A stretch of DNA of 64,000 nt from assembly GCA_963580285.1 (NCBI GenBank), contig OY757016.1:42175124-42239123 (forward strand), written 5' to 3'. Source of the stretch: Lucinisca nassula (lineage: Eukaryota; Mollusca; Bivalvia; Lucinida; Lucinidae). Under the pieces are notes generated by a model. The model was given only the letters and a program-made list of their open reading frames with translations, did no database searches and had not been told where the DNA came from. Shown piece after piece: positions 42,271 to 53,623 of this stretch (its first letter is position 1; each line of letters opens with the position of its first letter). The translations under genes and the position numbers were made by a program.

Positions 42271-42650
42271 CCTTAATGTTAATCGTGTTTGTCTCTCAGG
42301 TGTGATGATGGTTGCTTAAACAAGTATTTAGTTAATTTAACTTGTTTTGATTAAGTTGGCATATTTCTTAAGCAAATTATAATAAGTAGGCGGTTTGCTG
42401 CAGACGCGTGCAAAAACAGTGGATAAAAACACCAAACTCGACAAACTGAGCAAACAATCTGAGTATAAATGGTCGGCTAATGGACATTTCATTATTCTGC
42501 TCTTAACAGTGTCATTTGATGCATAAGGGTAATTTTTCTTGAATTTCTTTTTGTGTGTTTCTCTTTGTTTCATTGCTTTGTTTATATTTCTGTTTTGCAT
42601 AGTTTGATCTTATAACGGGTTCACAGCCCCAACAATATTATTGCATTGCA
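42271..42650. other. No recognised feature
   Basis: Sequence upstream of the PHD/OTU-like remnant. No TIR or exon recognised. Confidence 0.4.
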
Positions 42651-44513
42651 ATGTTTGAAAGTGAGCCTGTTGAGTCTAGTCTGTACTGTGCACTTTGCAT
42701 CATGGCTTCAGCGAGGTCTGCTTCTAGATTTGCTTGCGGTGTCTGTCAGAAATACTGTGCAGGTGGAAGTGTTCGGTGTGGTCAGTGTACAAATGGTATC
42801 ATGGTACGTGTGAAAATATCTCTGAACCCCAGTTAGAACTATGGGAATGTTCATGTACAGAACTCTTGATGGAACAGCCTTTGACTATCCATTTGGAATT
42901 TGTAGGCTCGCTGCTGCTGCTACATAAATCATTGACTGGTTGAGGACCGCTGTCTTGCGTGAACGTCTGTTTAAGCCTGAATTTAATTTTGACAGCAGTG
43001 AATTTGCTACAATTTCTATGGGCAGAGATGAGGTTGCTTCCCATATAATGGCTAAGTATGTTGAAAATTTGACTGGTGATTCAGTGTCGTCAGCTGGAGA
43101 GGGCAATTGTCTATTCAATGCTGCAGCATTCAGACTGCAAGGGAACGAAAGACTGGCCCCTGTTCTCAGATAATTTACTTGTTTGAATATGGTAGACAAT
43201 TTGCATAGCTATTTTAACCATCCTCAGACACGCCATGTTCAATTATTGTCCCCGTCTTTTGAAAAAGCAACTTTAGATTGTGCTCGGAATAGTCGTTACT
43301 CGTCTGTGTGGACAATTATGGGACTTTGTGATGTTATAAAAAGTAGAAGTTAAACAAAGATCAGGAATTGATACAATTAACTTACTCCACCCATAAAAGA
43401 CACCAAAGGGAAAGAAATACAAACATTAAGCCAACATACCATAATGGAAACCTAAACAAAGGAAGGCCATAAGGACAGTTACTTTCCCACAAAATGGCCA
43501 TATGGCCATCCAAAATTAAAAGACACAAGTGATACACACAGTAAGTAACAAACAACAACATAAATAAATCGCCACAGAAGAGCCGCCTTGGAACGGTCAG
43601 TGGATGATTTCCACTGGGGGCTTAAATCGATTTTACGTGGCCACAATCCTCACCCTTACTTCCGTCGCGATTTAGACAAATAATTTGTTCAGTCCGCATG
43701 AAGGCCTCCTAACTCATCGGTGCAACATCTCCGTGAACACAAAAATCAAAGAACCACAGAGGTGAGACAACGGTGAGGACTCGACAGCAAGAAACCACTG
43801 AAATGCTGGAGCAAAAGAAAACCAACAGTTAGGCTCCGATGAGCCCGACCAGAGTCAGAGCATCAGGCACCAACCAGCATTATCTCTCTAATTTTCAATA
43901 AGCCTTTACGTTGGAGCCGTCATAGAATCTGAGGCCTGACCCACCGGCGTGCAATTAAAGAGGGAAGCAAAATTGCCAACCGTGATTGGGTTAACTACCA
44001 TGCATGCAGTCTGTCGTATAATATCCATGTTGTACCCAATCTTTTTATATCGAAGAATGATTTTACGAAATTGGGTGCTGAAGTCATTGCGGTTATATAT
44101 TTTTCTGAATTTTTATACTAAGTCACCATAAAATTCGGGTTCCGATAGACCTTGTTGCAGAAGAGATTTAAGTGTCTTTTGCGCTTAATCCACTCCCACT
44201 TTAATAGTAAGAATGACCTGGCAGATAAAACGTTCAATAATGTATTCTACACAGAAGAGATGATTCCGATGCAAAACCGGTGTATATTATACGGTATAAA
44301 ATGGGTCAGCTTCCACTTCCTGGAACATGGTATGCTGTTAATCACTTTGCTGCCGTGCTTAATGTGAGGGACAACATACCACCTCGGTCTTCTCGGGCAT
44401 CAACAACTGTGTTGAACATGTCTGCACACCCACATGCGACCGATGAAAAAGATGCATGGGTGATCCCCAAAGGAATGAAACGAACTTCAGCATCGTTGTT
44501 GGCGTCAGTGTAG
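42651..44513 (+). pseudogene. Broken PHD-finger plus OTU-like coding sequence
   Basis: The N-terminal frame has ACGVCQKYCAGGSVRCGQC; a frameshift near 42790 then gives WYHGTCENI and WECS, completing a PHD-like Cys4-His-Cys3 finger. From 42940: EFATISMGRDEVASHIMAKY, SSAGEGNCLFNAAAF (OTU-like G-x-G-N-C-L-F-N with catalytic Cys) and, past a stop, HPQTRHVQLLSPSFEKATLD. After the Penelope insertion (43338-44172) come DLADKTFNNVFYTEE and TWYAVNHFAAVLN, resembling the OTU catalytic His block. At least three frameshifts make it non-functional. OTU-like genes of this type (vertnin-like) are common multicopy genes in bivalves; whether it was mobile is unknown. Confidence 0.6.
43338..44172 (-). mobile_element. 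Penelope-like element B5, with RT C-terminus
   Basis: Same as 22391-23250: the 3' region followed by the RT C-terminal codons (near-identical to the copy at 22971). The element is 5'-truncated at about 44172. Confidence 0.85.
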
Positions 44514-44661
44514 ATAGATGTTAGAAAATAGAAGTGAAAGCAATGAAGTCCAAACCGTTATAACTTGTTACAGATAGATGATAGTAAAGAAAAGGTCAAT
44601 TTCCATTCTCCAAATCATTTTAAATGTATAAAGACCGATAAGCGAGAACGTTAAGGAAAAC

Positions 44662-45235
44662 ATGTCACTGTCTCCTCCGCCATCACCAACTGTGCAGAAC
44701 ATATCTGACACTCCGAATCTGAGCCATAATATAGATCAGATTTCGGCATCGTCGTTGATGTCCGAGGAGATGGATTTAACGCACGCGAGTCGTTTCTGTG
44801 TATGGAGATGGGTGATGAGCGTGGCGAGCATGATGATTTTGATTCGAGCAATGTATCACACGGGTCTTGCATGTCCGATGCTGAACGAGAGGCATACATT
44901 GATTATGAAGACAGGGTTGTTTCGTATAATTTACTGGAGACTGCTTGTTGCAATCCCAAGCAAGGATTTGTGATGAATTCGAAACTTCTGGAAATCTCAC
45001 AACAAAATATCCTGACTTGTGTTCTGAGGCTTCTGCGCCTGGTCATATCCTTTCGGTGCAAAACATTGTTGGGTTAAAGGAAACTTGCGAGCCACCATTA
45101 GACCTAATTCTAAATGGAACTAAAAATGATTTAAATTTTGCTGTCAACAATGTCCGAAATGTCTGCGCCAAATTTGAATTTCCTGATGACTGTTGTATTT
45201 GGGAAGATCAAACATTAATCACCGTTAACCAATAG
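44662..45235 (+). pseudogene. Decayed ORF with acidic region, unassigned
   Basis: Overlapping frames read MSLSPPPSPTVQNISDTPNL, MGDERGEHDDFDSSNVSHGS, MSDAEREAYIDYED and PLDLILNGTKNDLNFAVNNV. They look like one former protein broken by two frameshifts. No family recognised; it may belong with the PHD/OTU-like remnant upstream. Confidence 0.35.
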
Positions 45236-45799
45236 TATGTTGTAGAAGGTGAAACCGCGAGAAACGTTTTTTTTTTTTTTTTTTTAAAAAAAGAATGGAC
45301 TGTATTGCACCGAAAAGGGTATTTAAGAAACTTATCGGGGGATTACACCCCAGCCAACTCAGATTTTCGGTACCCATCATTACTCTACATCATTAAAGGG
45401 TGACCCGCACTTTAAGAAGAGAATAACCGCTGTTATTTTTTTAGGTCCCGACAATCTTTCAAAATTGTTTGCACTTGCCGTTGCTGAGTACCCGGGAGTA
45501 CAAAAACAAAGGGAACTAAGTTTCCCAAGGAAATTCTAAAACAAAGGAGCCTTACACCCGCACTGACCCTGGAGTTCTTAGGCGCGCATATGAAAGATGC
45601 AGTTCTAAAGCTGCAACCGAGGTCTGCTATTAAATGACAAAGGAAGACTGTACGCACACTCCGAAAAGCAGCAGCCGAATCCGTGACAAAGTTTAGTATG
45701 AGAGGAAAAACAAAGCTAAAAACAATAATTACGTCGGAATAACGATGCGGAATACGTTTTGTCTGTTCTGTCGGAAGTACGTTCTTCTCGATTTGTCGG
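45236..45799. other. No assigned gene; T run and ORF-like scrap
   Basis: A T run at 45270-45286. The plus-strand frame at 45500-45640 reads FPKEILKQRSLTPALTLEFL with later stops. Protein-like but unassigned. Confidence 0.35.
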
Positions 45800-46098
45800 C
45801 CGCGCCCATCGGGGCTTTAAGAAATAGATGGGCTGCATGATGCTGCCACGCAGAGCTGAAACCGACCTCACACGAGTACTGGTAACTGACTAACTAAGCC
45901 TGCACAGGAAAAGCGTTGCGAGTAGGACCGTCCATGCTTATAAACACTATTGGTTTCATTGGGCGACAGGGTTTGAGATGTCATTTCATCTCAGTGTCGG
46001 GTACAAGTCCCACAAAATTGAAAGCAACGTCTCCAAAATGACTTATACAGTGTTGACGGGGACATTAAACCTCAAATCAATAAAAAAAAAACAAATCT
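45800..46098 (+). mobile_element. SINE A, full length
   Basis: Head CGCGCCCATCGGGGC, AGCTGAAACCGACC, CCGTCCATGCTTATAAAC, tail GTGTTGACGGGGACATTAAA and a poly-A/CAAA end. Confidence 0.85.
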
Positions 46099-46331
46099 TC
46101 TCCATTTGTTCAACAAATGATTAATACGAAAACAACAAAAGTCCGAACATCATTCTTTCACGCCTGATCAAATTGCAGATTTAAAATCAAACTGCGTCGG
46201 GGACGATGCCAGCGTGTTAGGTGTGGATAGGACATTCAACTTGGGGAAGTTTCTGTCACATATTTTTTCTATAAAACAGAAAAGTCACAAACTTTAAAAC
46301 AAAACAATTTCCCTTAATGTTACGCCCAGTT

Positions 46332-46740
46332 TTCATTCATTCTGAGGCCGATCAGATGTCATATAATATTTTCCTCTCTGAGTTAAGGGATGGTTTTGGC
46401 AATTGTAATTTTTTTTGGCAGTAACGAAGAAAGGGCTCTCACCAATGCCCTTCAGTAAAATTTCCAGACTCCTCTTTCCTTTTGTGCACGAAACACTAAA
46501 AGGATAATATTCCACATTACCTAGAAAAGCATGGGTCTGACCTTAAAGACAGAGAAATAATGCTTAATTAATTAATTAATTAATTAATTAATTACATTGT
46601 TACAAGCTTAATATCTAAGCTCTGGGCCCTGTGGTTCCACATTACCTAGAAAAGCATGGTTCTGCCCTTAAAGACAGAGAAATAATGCTTGATATCATTT
46701 TCGGTGAGGCCGGTATTGCCTTCATCAACGATGATTTTCA
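46332..46740 (-). pseudogene. Duplicated ORF scrap, unassigned
   Basis: The minus strand carries two copies of a segment encoding KHYFSVFKxRxMLF followed by TAGGTAATG, about 150 bp apart. One is preceded by ILKIIVDEGNTGLTENDI; the other is followed by EYYPFSVSCTKGKRSLEILL. Protein-like composition, family not recognised. A TAAT microsatellite (46562-46595) sits between them. Confidence 0.35.
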
Positions 46741-46747
46741 GTATTCA

Positions 46748-47150
46748 AAATAGAAGTGAAATAATGATCTGGAATCGGTACAATTAACCCACAGCTCCCA
46801 TCAATGACACCAAAGGGAAAGAAACACAAATATGAAATAACTAGACCCTATTGGAAACATCAATAGCGGAACGCCAAAAGGACAGTTACCTTCCCACAAA
46901 ATGGCCAATTGGCTATCCAAAACTTAATAATATAAGCGAAACACACACTCAAAGACAAACCATTACAAAAAGAAACCGCGACAGAAGAACCGCCTTGGAA
47001 CTCCGGGCTTTAATCGAATTTACGCAGCTGCAGTCCTCTCCCCCTACTTCAGTCGCGATTTAGACAAATAATTTGTTCAGTCCGCACGGAGGTCTCCTTA
47101 CCCATCAGTGCAACATCTCCGAGAACACAAAAATTAAACAACTACAGAGA
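46748..47150 (-). mobile_element. Penelope-like 3' fragment B6
   Basis: CAAAATAGAAGTGAAATAAT start, TCGATTTAGAC-like tail and AGTGCAACATCTCCGAGAAC. Confidence 0.75.
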
Positions 47151-47814
47151 TGATTTGCTGCCCTATTTTGAGATACACCCAAAATGTTAAATGTACTAGG
47201 AAAGATTTCTGAAAGGCAAAATTAAAAATTTCGTCTATGCACCACTAAAAATGGTCATATCACTAAACTGTGGACAAAACAATAATTCTGAATCAATGAA
47301 CCACCGAATAAAGCAAGTCGCAGATTGGAACCATTATAGACTTCCAGATTTGATTTGTTTCCAACATGCAGATGCTGAATTTGCGTCGTGCACTTTATAG
47401 CGAGGGCGACTTAAATCTGTTGGGACCTTTCACCTCCTTTGCTGTTGATTCCACTGTTTGGCATTATAAATCCTTCAAACAAAAGGAAATTATCTACCAC
47501 ACGCTGTTGTCTTCCTTTCATGAACCTGCAAAGTCAAAAAATTTCCAGTCATTAGAATGTGAATATAACGTGCCGAAACCAAAGGAAACTGCAGGGAAAA
47601 ATCTCCACCAGCGGAAGAGACAACAGGCGGAGAAGACCAGCAATGTACAGCACAAATAAATGTGAAAGTTCTGAGCAAAGTAGGAATCGGTACAAAGCCG
47701 GAATAGTCCTGCACAAGGTTGGAATTCTCGTTTTGTTGCCCCATCACGATAATACGCCAGTGTGGCACAGTCCATTCTTTCAAATCTCCGAAATGGTTAT
47801 TTTTCTGAAGAAAA
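47151..47814 (+). other. No assigned gene; 97-codon ORF at 47366-47659
   Basis: The ORF (MQMLNLRRALYSEGDLNLLG ...) is protein-like, with a basic C-terminus (QRKRQQAEKT). It matches nothing I recognise and may be chance or a mobile-element remnant. Confidence 0.3.
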
Positions 47815-48010
47815 TTTGTGATATTTTTTTCTTATTTATGCTTCAAACATAGGCTTTGGGAGCTCGTTGGAAACGCCTTCATAGTGCGGTTCTGACGAGT
47901 GCAAACAAGCTATATCTAAGAGTAGAAATAAGAAAATATAATTTATACGCCAATAAACCCCAGTTTTCTCTTGATAAAATGGGGTTTAGAGGCGTGTTCA
48001 TTAAACAGAC
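47815..48010. mobile_element. F-family foldback, diverged
   Basis: TCTTATTTATGCTTCAAACA ... AGAGTAGAAATAAGAAAATA arms around a GCTCGTTGG/CTGACGAGT centre. Confidence 0.5.
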
Positions 48011-48127
48011 TTGTTAACATGATGCAGAGTGAGAATTCCAACCTAGTCGCAAGAGCATTTCGGAATTTTTCTTACGCATAATGATATAATCTGTTTACAG
48101 ATACGTAAATTTTTATTATGGTTATTA

Positions 48128-48215
48128 TTTTTGTTGTTGTTGTCGTTGTTGTTGCTGCTGCTGCTGTTGTCGATTCTGCTACTACTGCTGCTTTTATGTT
48201 TATTTCATTATATAT

Positions 48216-48254
<39 letters not shown>

Positions 48255-48257
48255 TTG
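48128..48257 (+). repeat. (GTT/GCT)n and (TTTA)n microsatellites
   Basis: A GTTGTTGTT/GCTGCTGCT stretch at 48128-48172 and a TTTA tract at 48206-48257. Confidence 0.95.
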
Positions 48258-48335
48258 AGAAGATGTTCGGTTTTGAAAAATCAAAAATCGATTTGGAAAA
48301 TTCACACACGATGAAAAAATCTTTGTTTCATCTCT

Positions 48336-48402
48336 CACTGGTTGGGAGCGTACAGTACACTTAACCCGGATGTTCCGATCTGTATAGTGGACAGATCCTT
48401 GT
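48336..48402 (+). repeat. 67-bp perfect inverted repeat, left arm
   Basis: Begins CACTGGTTGGGAGCGTACAG and ends GTGGACAGATCCTTGT. Identical at all 67 positions to the reverse complement of 51644-51710. Confidence 0.97.
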
Positions 48403-48995
48403 CTTTTGTTATGACCTTGAAGGTGTATGTGCGTGGTCTGTCTTCTATATTTGAATATTTATTTTTTTGGACATAAATAACTTGGTAAGTGTGTTTTATT
48501 TATTTTGTTTTCCATACTGACCATCTTTGGGAACGGCAAGATGTCGTTTTAGATGCTTTTAATCTGTTTTTCAGCTGCAAATCACCAGTGTTTGTAAGAA
48601 TCACACCTCACATGTGACCAGAAAATCGACCAATTGAGAGCTTTAATCGAAAGAAAAATATATTTTAAGACAGTTTTAAGATAGATTAATAATCTATAAT
48701 GAGCTATACTAAAAATAAGTGCCTCTAGAATTCAATACGAAATCACACGAAGAGCAAGACTGACCATCCCAAAAAAAAATCTGACTGTATGGTATGTCTC
48801 ATATTTACTGTATAACTTGTCTTAAGATACTTGTTTTGATTGTACGGGATGTCGCTTTTAATGTGTGTAAGTTATTCATAGGTGCATTGCAATATTTGTC
48901 TATGCAATATGATGATAATGCTTAAACAATAGCAAATCTATGTGAAAATATTAATTACCTATAAATTCCCGAAATCTTGGAGAAATTGCATGTGC
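48403..48995. other. Unassigned sequence inside the inverted repeat
   Basis: AT-rich, with no ORF or known repeat recognised. Confidence 0.4.
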
Positions 48996-49063
48996 TGTGT
49001 GCTGCATGTCATTGAACCTTTAGAGCACTACAAACTAGAGGTCTTAACCACTCGGCCAAATGA
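48996..49063 (-). mobile_element. tRNA-like head (Leu/Ser type), SINE remnant
   Basis: The minus strand reads TTTGGCCGAGTGGTTAAGAC (A box) and AAAGGTTCAATGAC (weak B box). It is not a full tRNA. Confidence 0.4.
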
Positions 49064-50965
49064 GCTTCCCGGACAAGGGTCAGTAAATGACCTTGACTTT
49101 CGGAACTGACAAAATTCCATTCAGCTGAGTGCAAATATCATTTCTGATGCCACTAGCTTCCATGCAATCAGAAAAATTCACTGTTTTGCCTTTTTTTCCA
49201 TACAAATGTCTAAGTGACCAAATTTAACCTTGACATAAAACAGGTCAAATGAAACCAAAGGTCATCATTAGAACAAACTTGGTAAGGACCGAGTCCCCGA
49301 TGCTGTATACCAAGTTTCAAGAACATCAGCCGTTCGTTTCTTGAGAAGAAGATTTTTAAAGGTTTTTACCATATATGGGCATGGCGGCCATATTGGTCAT
49401 GTGACCCAGTCGGCACGATCAATCTTTCGTACCCCCTTCCCACAGGGGCGCCACATGTAATTTGGATTCAATCGAACCAGCAGTTTAAGTTGAGAAGAAG
49501 ATTAAAATACTCAATCTGAGCCTTCCCGGACAAAGGTCAGTAAATGATCTTGACCTTCGGAACTGACAACATTCCATTCAGCTGAGTGCAAATATCATTT
49601 CTGATGCCACTAGCTACCATGCAATCAGAAAAATCCACTGTTTTGCCTTTTTTCCATACAAATGTCTAAGTGACCATATTTGACCTTGACGTAAAACAGG
49701 TCAAGGTCAACCAAAGGTGATGATTTGAACAAACTTAGTAGGGCCCAAGTCCCTAATGCTGCATACCAAGTTTCAAGGTCATCGGCTATTTGGTTCCCGA
49801 GAAGAAGATTTTTAAAGGTTTTTACCATATATGGACATGACGGCCATTTTGGTTATGTGACCCAATCATTACGAACAAACATTCGTTCCCCCTTCCCATG
49901 GAGGCTCCACTTGTAATTTGGTTTCAAACTACCCAGCAGTTTAAGTTGAGAAGAAGATAACAATACTGAATCTGAGCCTTCCAGGACAAAGGTCAGTAAA
50001 TGACCTTGACATTTGGAATTGATCAACATCTATTCAACTGATTGCAAATATAATTTTTGATGCCACAGGCTACCATGCAATCAGAAAAATCCACTGTTTT
50101 GCCCTTTTTCCATATAAATGCCAAAGTGACCAAATTTGACCTTTATGTAAAACAGGTCAAGGTCAATCGAAGGTCATCATTTGAACAAACTTGGTAGAGC
50201 CAGAGTCCCCGATGCCGCATACCAGGTTTTAAGGTCATCGGCAATTTGGTTCCTGAGAAGAAGATTTTTAAAGGTTTTTACCATATATGGGCATGGCGGC
50301 CATTTTGGTCATGTGACCCAGTCCTTACGAACAAACTTTCGATCCCTATTCCCATAGAGGCTCCACGTGTAATTTGATTTCAAACTACCCAGCAGTTTAA
50401 GTTGAGAAGAAGATAAAATTACTGAATCTGAACCTTTCAGGACAAAGGTCAGTAAATGACCTTGACCTTTGGAATTGATAAACTTCCATTCAGCTGATTA
50501 CAAATATCATTTCTGATGCCACAGGTTACTATGCAATCAGAAAAATACACTGTTTTGCCCTTTTTCCATACAAATGTCTAAGTGACCAAATTTGACCTTG
50601 ACGTAAAACAGGCCAAGGTCAACCAAAGGTCATCATTTGACCAAACTTGGTAGGGCCAGAGTCCCCGATGCTGCATACCAAGTTTCAAGGTCTGCCGCCT
50701 TTTGGTTCTTGAGAAGAAGATTTTTTAAGGTTTTTACCATATATTGACATGGCGGCCATCTTGGTCATGTGACCAAGATCCCATGAACAAACTTTCTTTC
50801 CCTCAACCCATAGAGAACCCATATGTAATTTGGTTTCAATTGGCCTAGCAGTTTCTGAGGAGAAGTCATTTGAAAATGTTGACGCAGACGCGAACGCGGA
50901 CGCGTACGTGGACGACGGACGGCGGATCACTGCCTATACTATAAGCTCCCCCTGTAAACTAGCCA
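49064..50965 (+). repeat. About 455-bp tandem array, about 4 units, related to the E elements
   Basis: The unit includes GACAAAGGTCAGTAAATGAC, AAAACAGGTCAAGGTCAACC, CCATATATGGGCATGGCGGC and CAGTTTAAGTTGAGAAGAAG. The last unit ends in a GACGCAGACGCGAACGCGGA tract and CTGCCTATACTATAAGCTCC, the same pre-terminal sequence as E1 (15520-15570), but the 3' hairpin and GAGCTAA are missing. Probably an E-type element that has lost its ends. Confidence 0.8.
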
Positions 50966-51643
50966 CCAAGTGCACAGCGAAGAATCTTATCAGACTGGGT
51001 GGATGCGCAAGCTAATCTGCATCTTCGTCGGGCGCAGTCATTTTGTCATGTTTTGTGTTTCATCTGAGACAGTTTGAAGAACCCGATGAAGAAAGTGTGT
51101 ATATGCCAAGTTTCCACATTTCAGAAACAAAATAGCTAACGTATTTAAATGTTATCCTACGAATAAGTCGAAATCTCTCTATAGTATTATCAGGACACAC
51201 AATATAGTATGATCGGAACACGACATACAGTGCTGAGAAATCAGTTTTGCGACATGCGATACAAACCAGTTTTTGACCTCTCTATTGTTTTCTTTGAAAA
51301 TAATTGCCCTTACATGGCAAGATGTTTAGTACTATTAATAAAAGCTGACCCGAAATACATCATAAAATAGTTAAAATGCATTAGCAGTCGTTTCATGTAA
51401 GGTTGGTGGGAAAGCTTGATTAAATTGTACCGGTGCAGCGTTTGAAATCGAAAGTAGGATAATGATTTTCTAGAAACAAATGTGAAATAAACGAAATCAT
51501 AGCAATAAACAGAAAATCAAGGTAGCATGTCGAAAAGACTTTTAGTTATGCTTCCCGAACTACTGCTATGAAATTGAAATTCTAATGATTAATAATTTCA
51601 AAACACAAAAATAAACATTCTGTAACATACCCGACATATCGGA
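50966..51643. other. Unassigned sequence inside the inverted repeat
   Basis: No coding or repeat assignment. Confidence 0.4.
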
Positions 51644-51710
51644 ACAAGGATCTGTCCACTATACAGATCGGAACATCCGGGTTAAGTGTACTGTACGCTC
51701 CCAACCAGTG
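51644..51710 (-). repeat. 67-bp perfect inverted repeat, right arm
   Basis: Reverse complement of 48336-48402 with no mismatch. It abuts a Penelope 3' fragment at 51712. Confidence 0.97.
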
Positions 51711-51711
51711 C

Positions 51712-52128
51712 TCTGTGGTTGTTTGATTTTTGATGTTGTACTGATGAGTTAGGATGCCTTCGTGCGGACACAACAAATTATTTGTCTAAATCGCGACGGA
51801 AGAAAGGGCAAGGATTGTGGCCACGTAAAATCAATTTAAGCCCCCAGTGGAATTCGTTTACTGACCGTTCTAAGGCGATTCTTCTGTCGCGGTTTATTTT
51901 TGTTATGGTTTGTCTTTGAGTGTTTGCCCGGTATCGCTAATATTGTTTTGTTTTGGATAGCCAATTGGCCATTTTGTGGGAAAGTAACTGTGCTTTCGGC
52001 TTTCCGCTATTGATGTTTCCATTTGGGTCTGTTGTATCATGTTTGTGTTCTTTCCCTTTGGTGTCTCTGATGGGAGCTCTGGGTTAATTGTATCGATTCC
52101 TGATCATTGCCTTCACTTCTATTTTAAG
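51712..52128 (+). mobile_element. Penelope-like 3' fragment B10 (plus strand)
   Basis: Runs from CTCTGTGGTTGTTTGATTTT to TTAATTGTATCGATTCCTGA and TTCACTTCTATTTT. Confidence 0.8.
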
Positions 52129-52387
52129 CCAGCGTTCTTTGATAGGAGACCACCCTTGGAACTATCCTTAGAGACCATTTTTAGCAGTTCCAATGATGGT
52201 CTTAACACATCAGTTTTACTGTATTATATCCATTAATTATTTATCGCGCGGAAACAGAGGTTGAAAAGTGTATTCTTCATAATTTAAGCAACTCCCAACA
52301 TGATCAAATATCTCTAATTTAAGCAGCAGTTTGTCGAAGCTGAAACATAGAAAATCGCTAGGCACTGAGATTTGAATGACTTCTCCC
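52129..52387. other. No recognised feature
   Basis: Short unique-looking stretch. Confidence 0.4.
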
Positions 52388-52724
52388 CGTACATCAACCA
52401 TAGTGCAGTTTATATTTTACTTTTGGTCCTTTGCGATCAGCGTTAATATTCTTAGAATTCGGAAATAAATTATTGGTTTAGACTCATATTCTAGACAGGT
52501 TTTTAATTATTTGGACCCCATTTTGATTTATACCGGTCTTTGAATCGACTGCCTATTCGAAATTTGCAAAATTGCAGTATGTTTCATCTGGCTTTCTTTG
52601 CCGGATCATTACAGGGTCACTGATGAGGCTTTAGTAGTCGAAACTACGTAGTATGACCCATCTTCTTTCTTATGAATGTTTTCATTGCTCTTAAAGGAAC
52701 TCATTTTTGATTTTTATTCAGTAT
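52388..52724 (+). mobile_element. Hammerhead repeat D3, monomer (opposite orientation)
   Basis: Plus-strand copy running CCCCGTACATCAACCATAGT to GCTCTTAAAGGAACTCATTT, with an intact LINE-target segment (TTTATATTTTACTTTTGGTC). Confidence 0.88.
52614..52659 (+). ncRNA. Type I hammerhead ribozyme, copy D3
   Basis: Stem I GGGTCA/TGACCC, CTGATGA core, stem II GGC/GTC (one G-U wobble), GAAA core, stem III ACT/AGT with ACGT loop, GTA cleavage triplet. All catalytic-core bases retained. Confidence 0.92.
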
Positions 52725-52904
52725 GTAAATAGATGTAATATTGTTCTATTTTTTATTCAAAACATACTGTCAGTGTGTCAATTGTCAAAACATTATAATT
52801 TAATCAAACACCGGATTAAAGACGGCGTGGTTCGTCAATGTTTTCAGGCGTGAATGTATATGAAAGCGTGTTGTCAATTAGTTTGATGTAATTGATACTT
52901 TATA

Positions 52905-53165
52905 CACCACGAAGAACACGCTTGTATAATTTTAATCCCTTTAACCCTACTTTTATACAATAAAACGATGCATTATTTTTCTTCTTTATGCTCCAAACAT
53001 AGATTGTGGCCGGTACACCTTAGAATCGCCTCGTCGAAACGGTTCTAACGAATACCCACAATCCTTGTTTTAAGCTAGAGTTTGCAAAATATCAAATTGT
53101 TTATCTTGTTTTTCTTTTCTTTTGGTGCATTTTTTAATATATTCGACTAGGCATGTTTTCTCAAT
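52905..53165. mobile_element. F-family foldback
   Basis: CGAAGAACACGCTTGTATAA left end and CGACTAGGCATGTTTTCTCA right end, with the stem TTAGAATCGCCTCG/AAACGGTTCTAA. Confidence 0.6.
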
Positions 53166-53511
53166 CGCAAACGAAAAACAGATTGCAATGATATTATCAT
53201 ATTTTTATGCTATTGCATTTTGCTGTTGTGGTTTTGTTTATCTATTTCTTGTATTTCTACTGATGTTGTACATCAACGTATTGCCAAAATGATAAGAATG
53301 CAATATACTCTAGTCTTTTCTCCATTTACAAATATCAAGTTAAATAAAAGTCTATGGAATGACAACCTGCAAAACCCAAAGTTAATAAAAGGGGTTAGCA
53401 TTATTTTTGTCTATATATGTTCTGACACAAAGTTTATTGTAATCGTTGTTACACCTACAAAGAGCAAGTACCAATAATATATATATCACACTTTTTCATT
53501 ACTCTTGTGTT
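53166..53511. other. No recognised feature
   Basis: An 85-codon ORF at 53220 is not protein-like enough to call. Confidence 0.4.
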
Positions 53512-53623
53512 GTTTTGTTTTATTTGAGGTTTAACGTCCCTGTCTACACAATTTATGGCATTTTGGAGACGTTGCTTTCAGATATGTGAGACTTTTATCC
53601 GACATTGAGATGAAATGACAACC
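53512..53623 (-). mobile_element. SINE A tail fragment cut by Penelope fragment B7
   Basis: TTGAGGTTTAACGTCCCTGT through CCGACATTGAGATGAAATGA, then AAAATAGAAG of B7. Confidence 0.75.

Noticed and set aside
48336..51710. Assembly palindrome artefact
   Set aside because: The arms are only 67 bp and the sequence between them is not palindromic, so a mis-assembled inverted duplication is unlikely.
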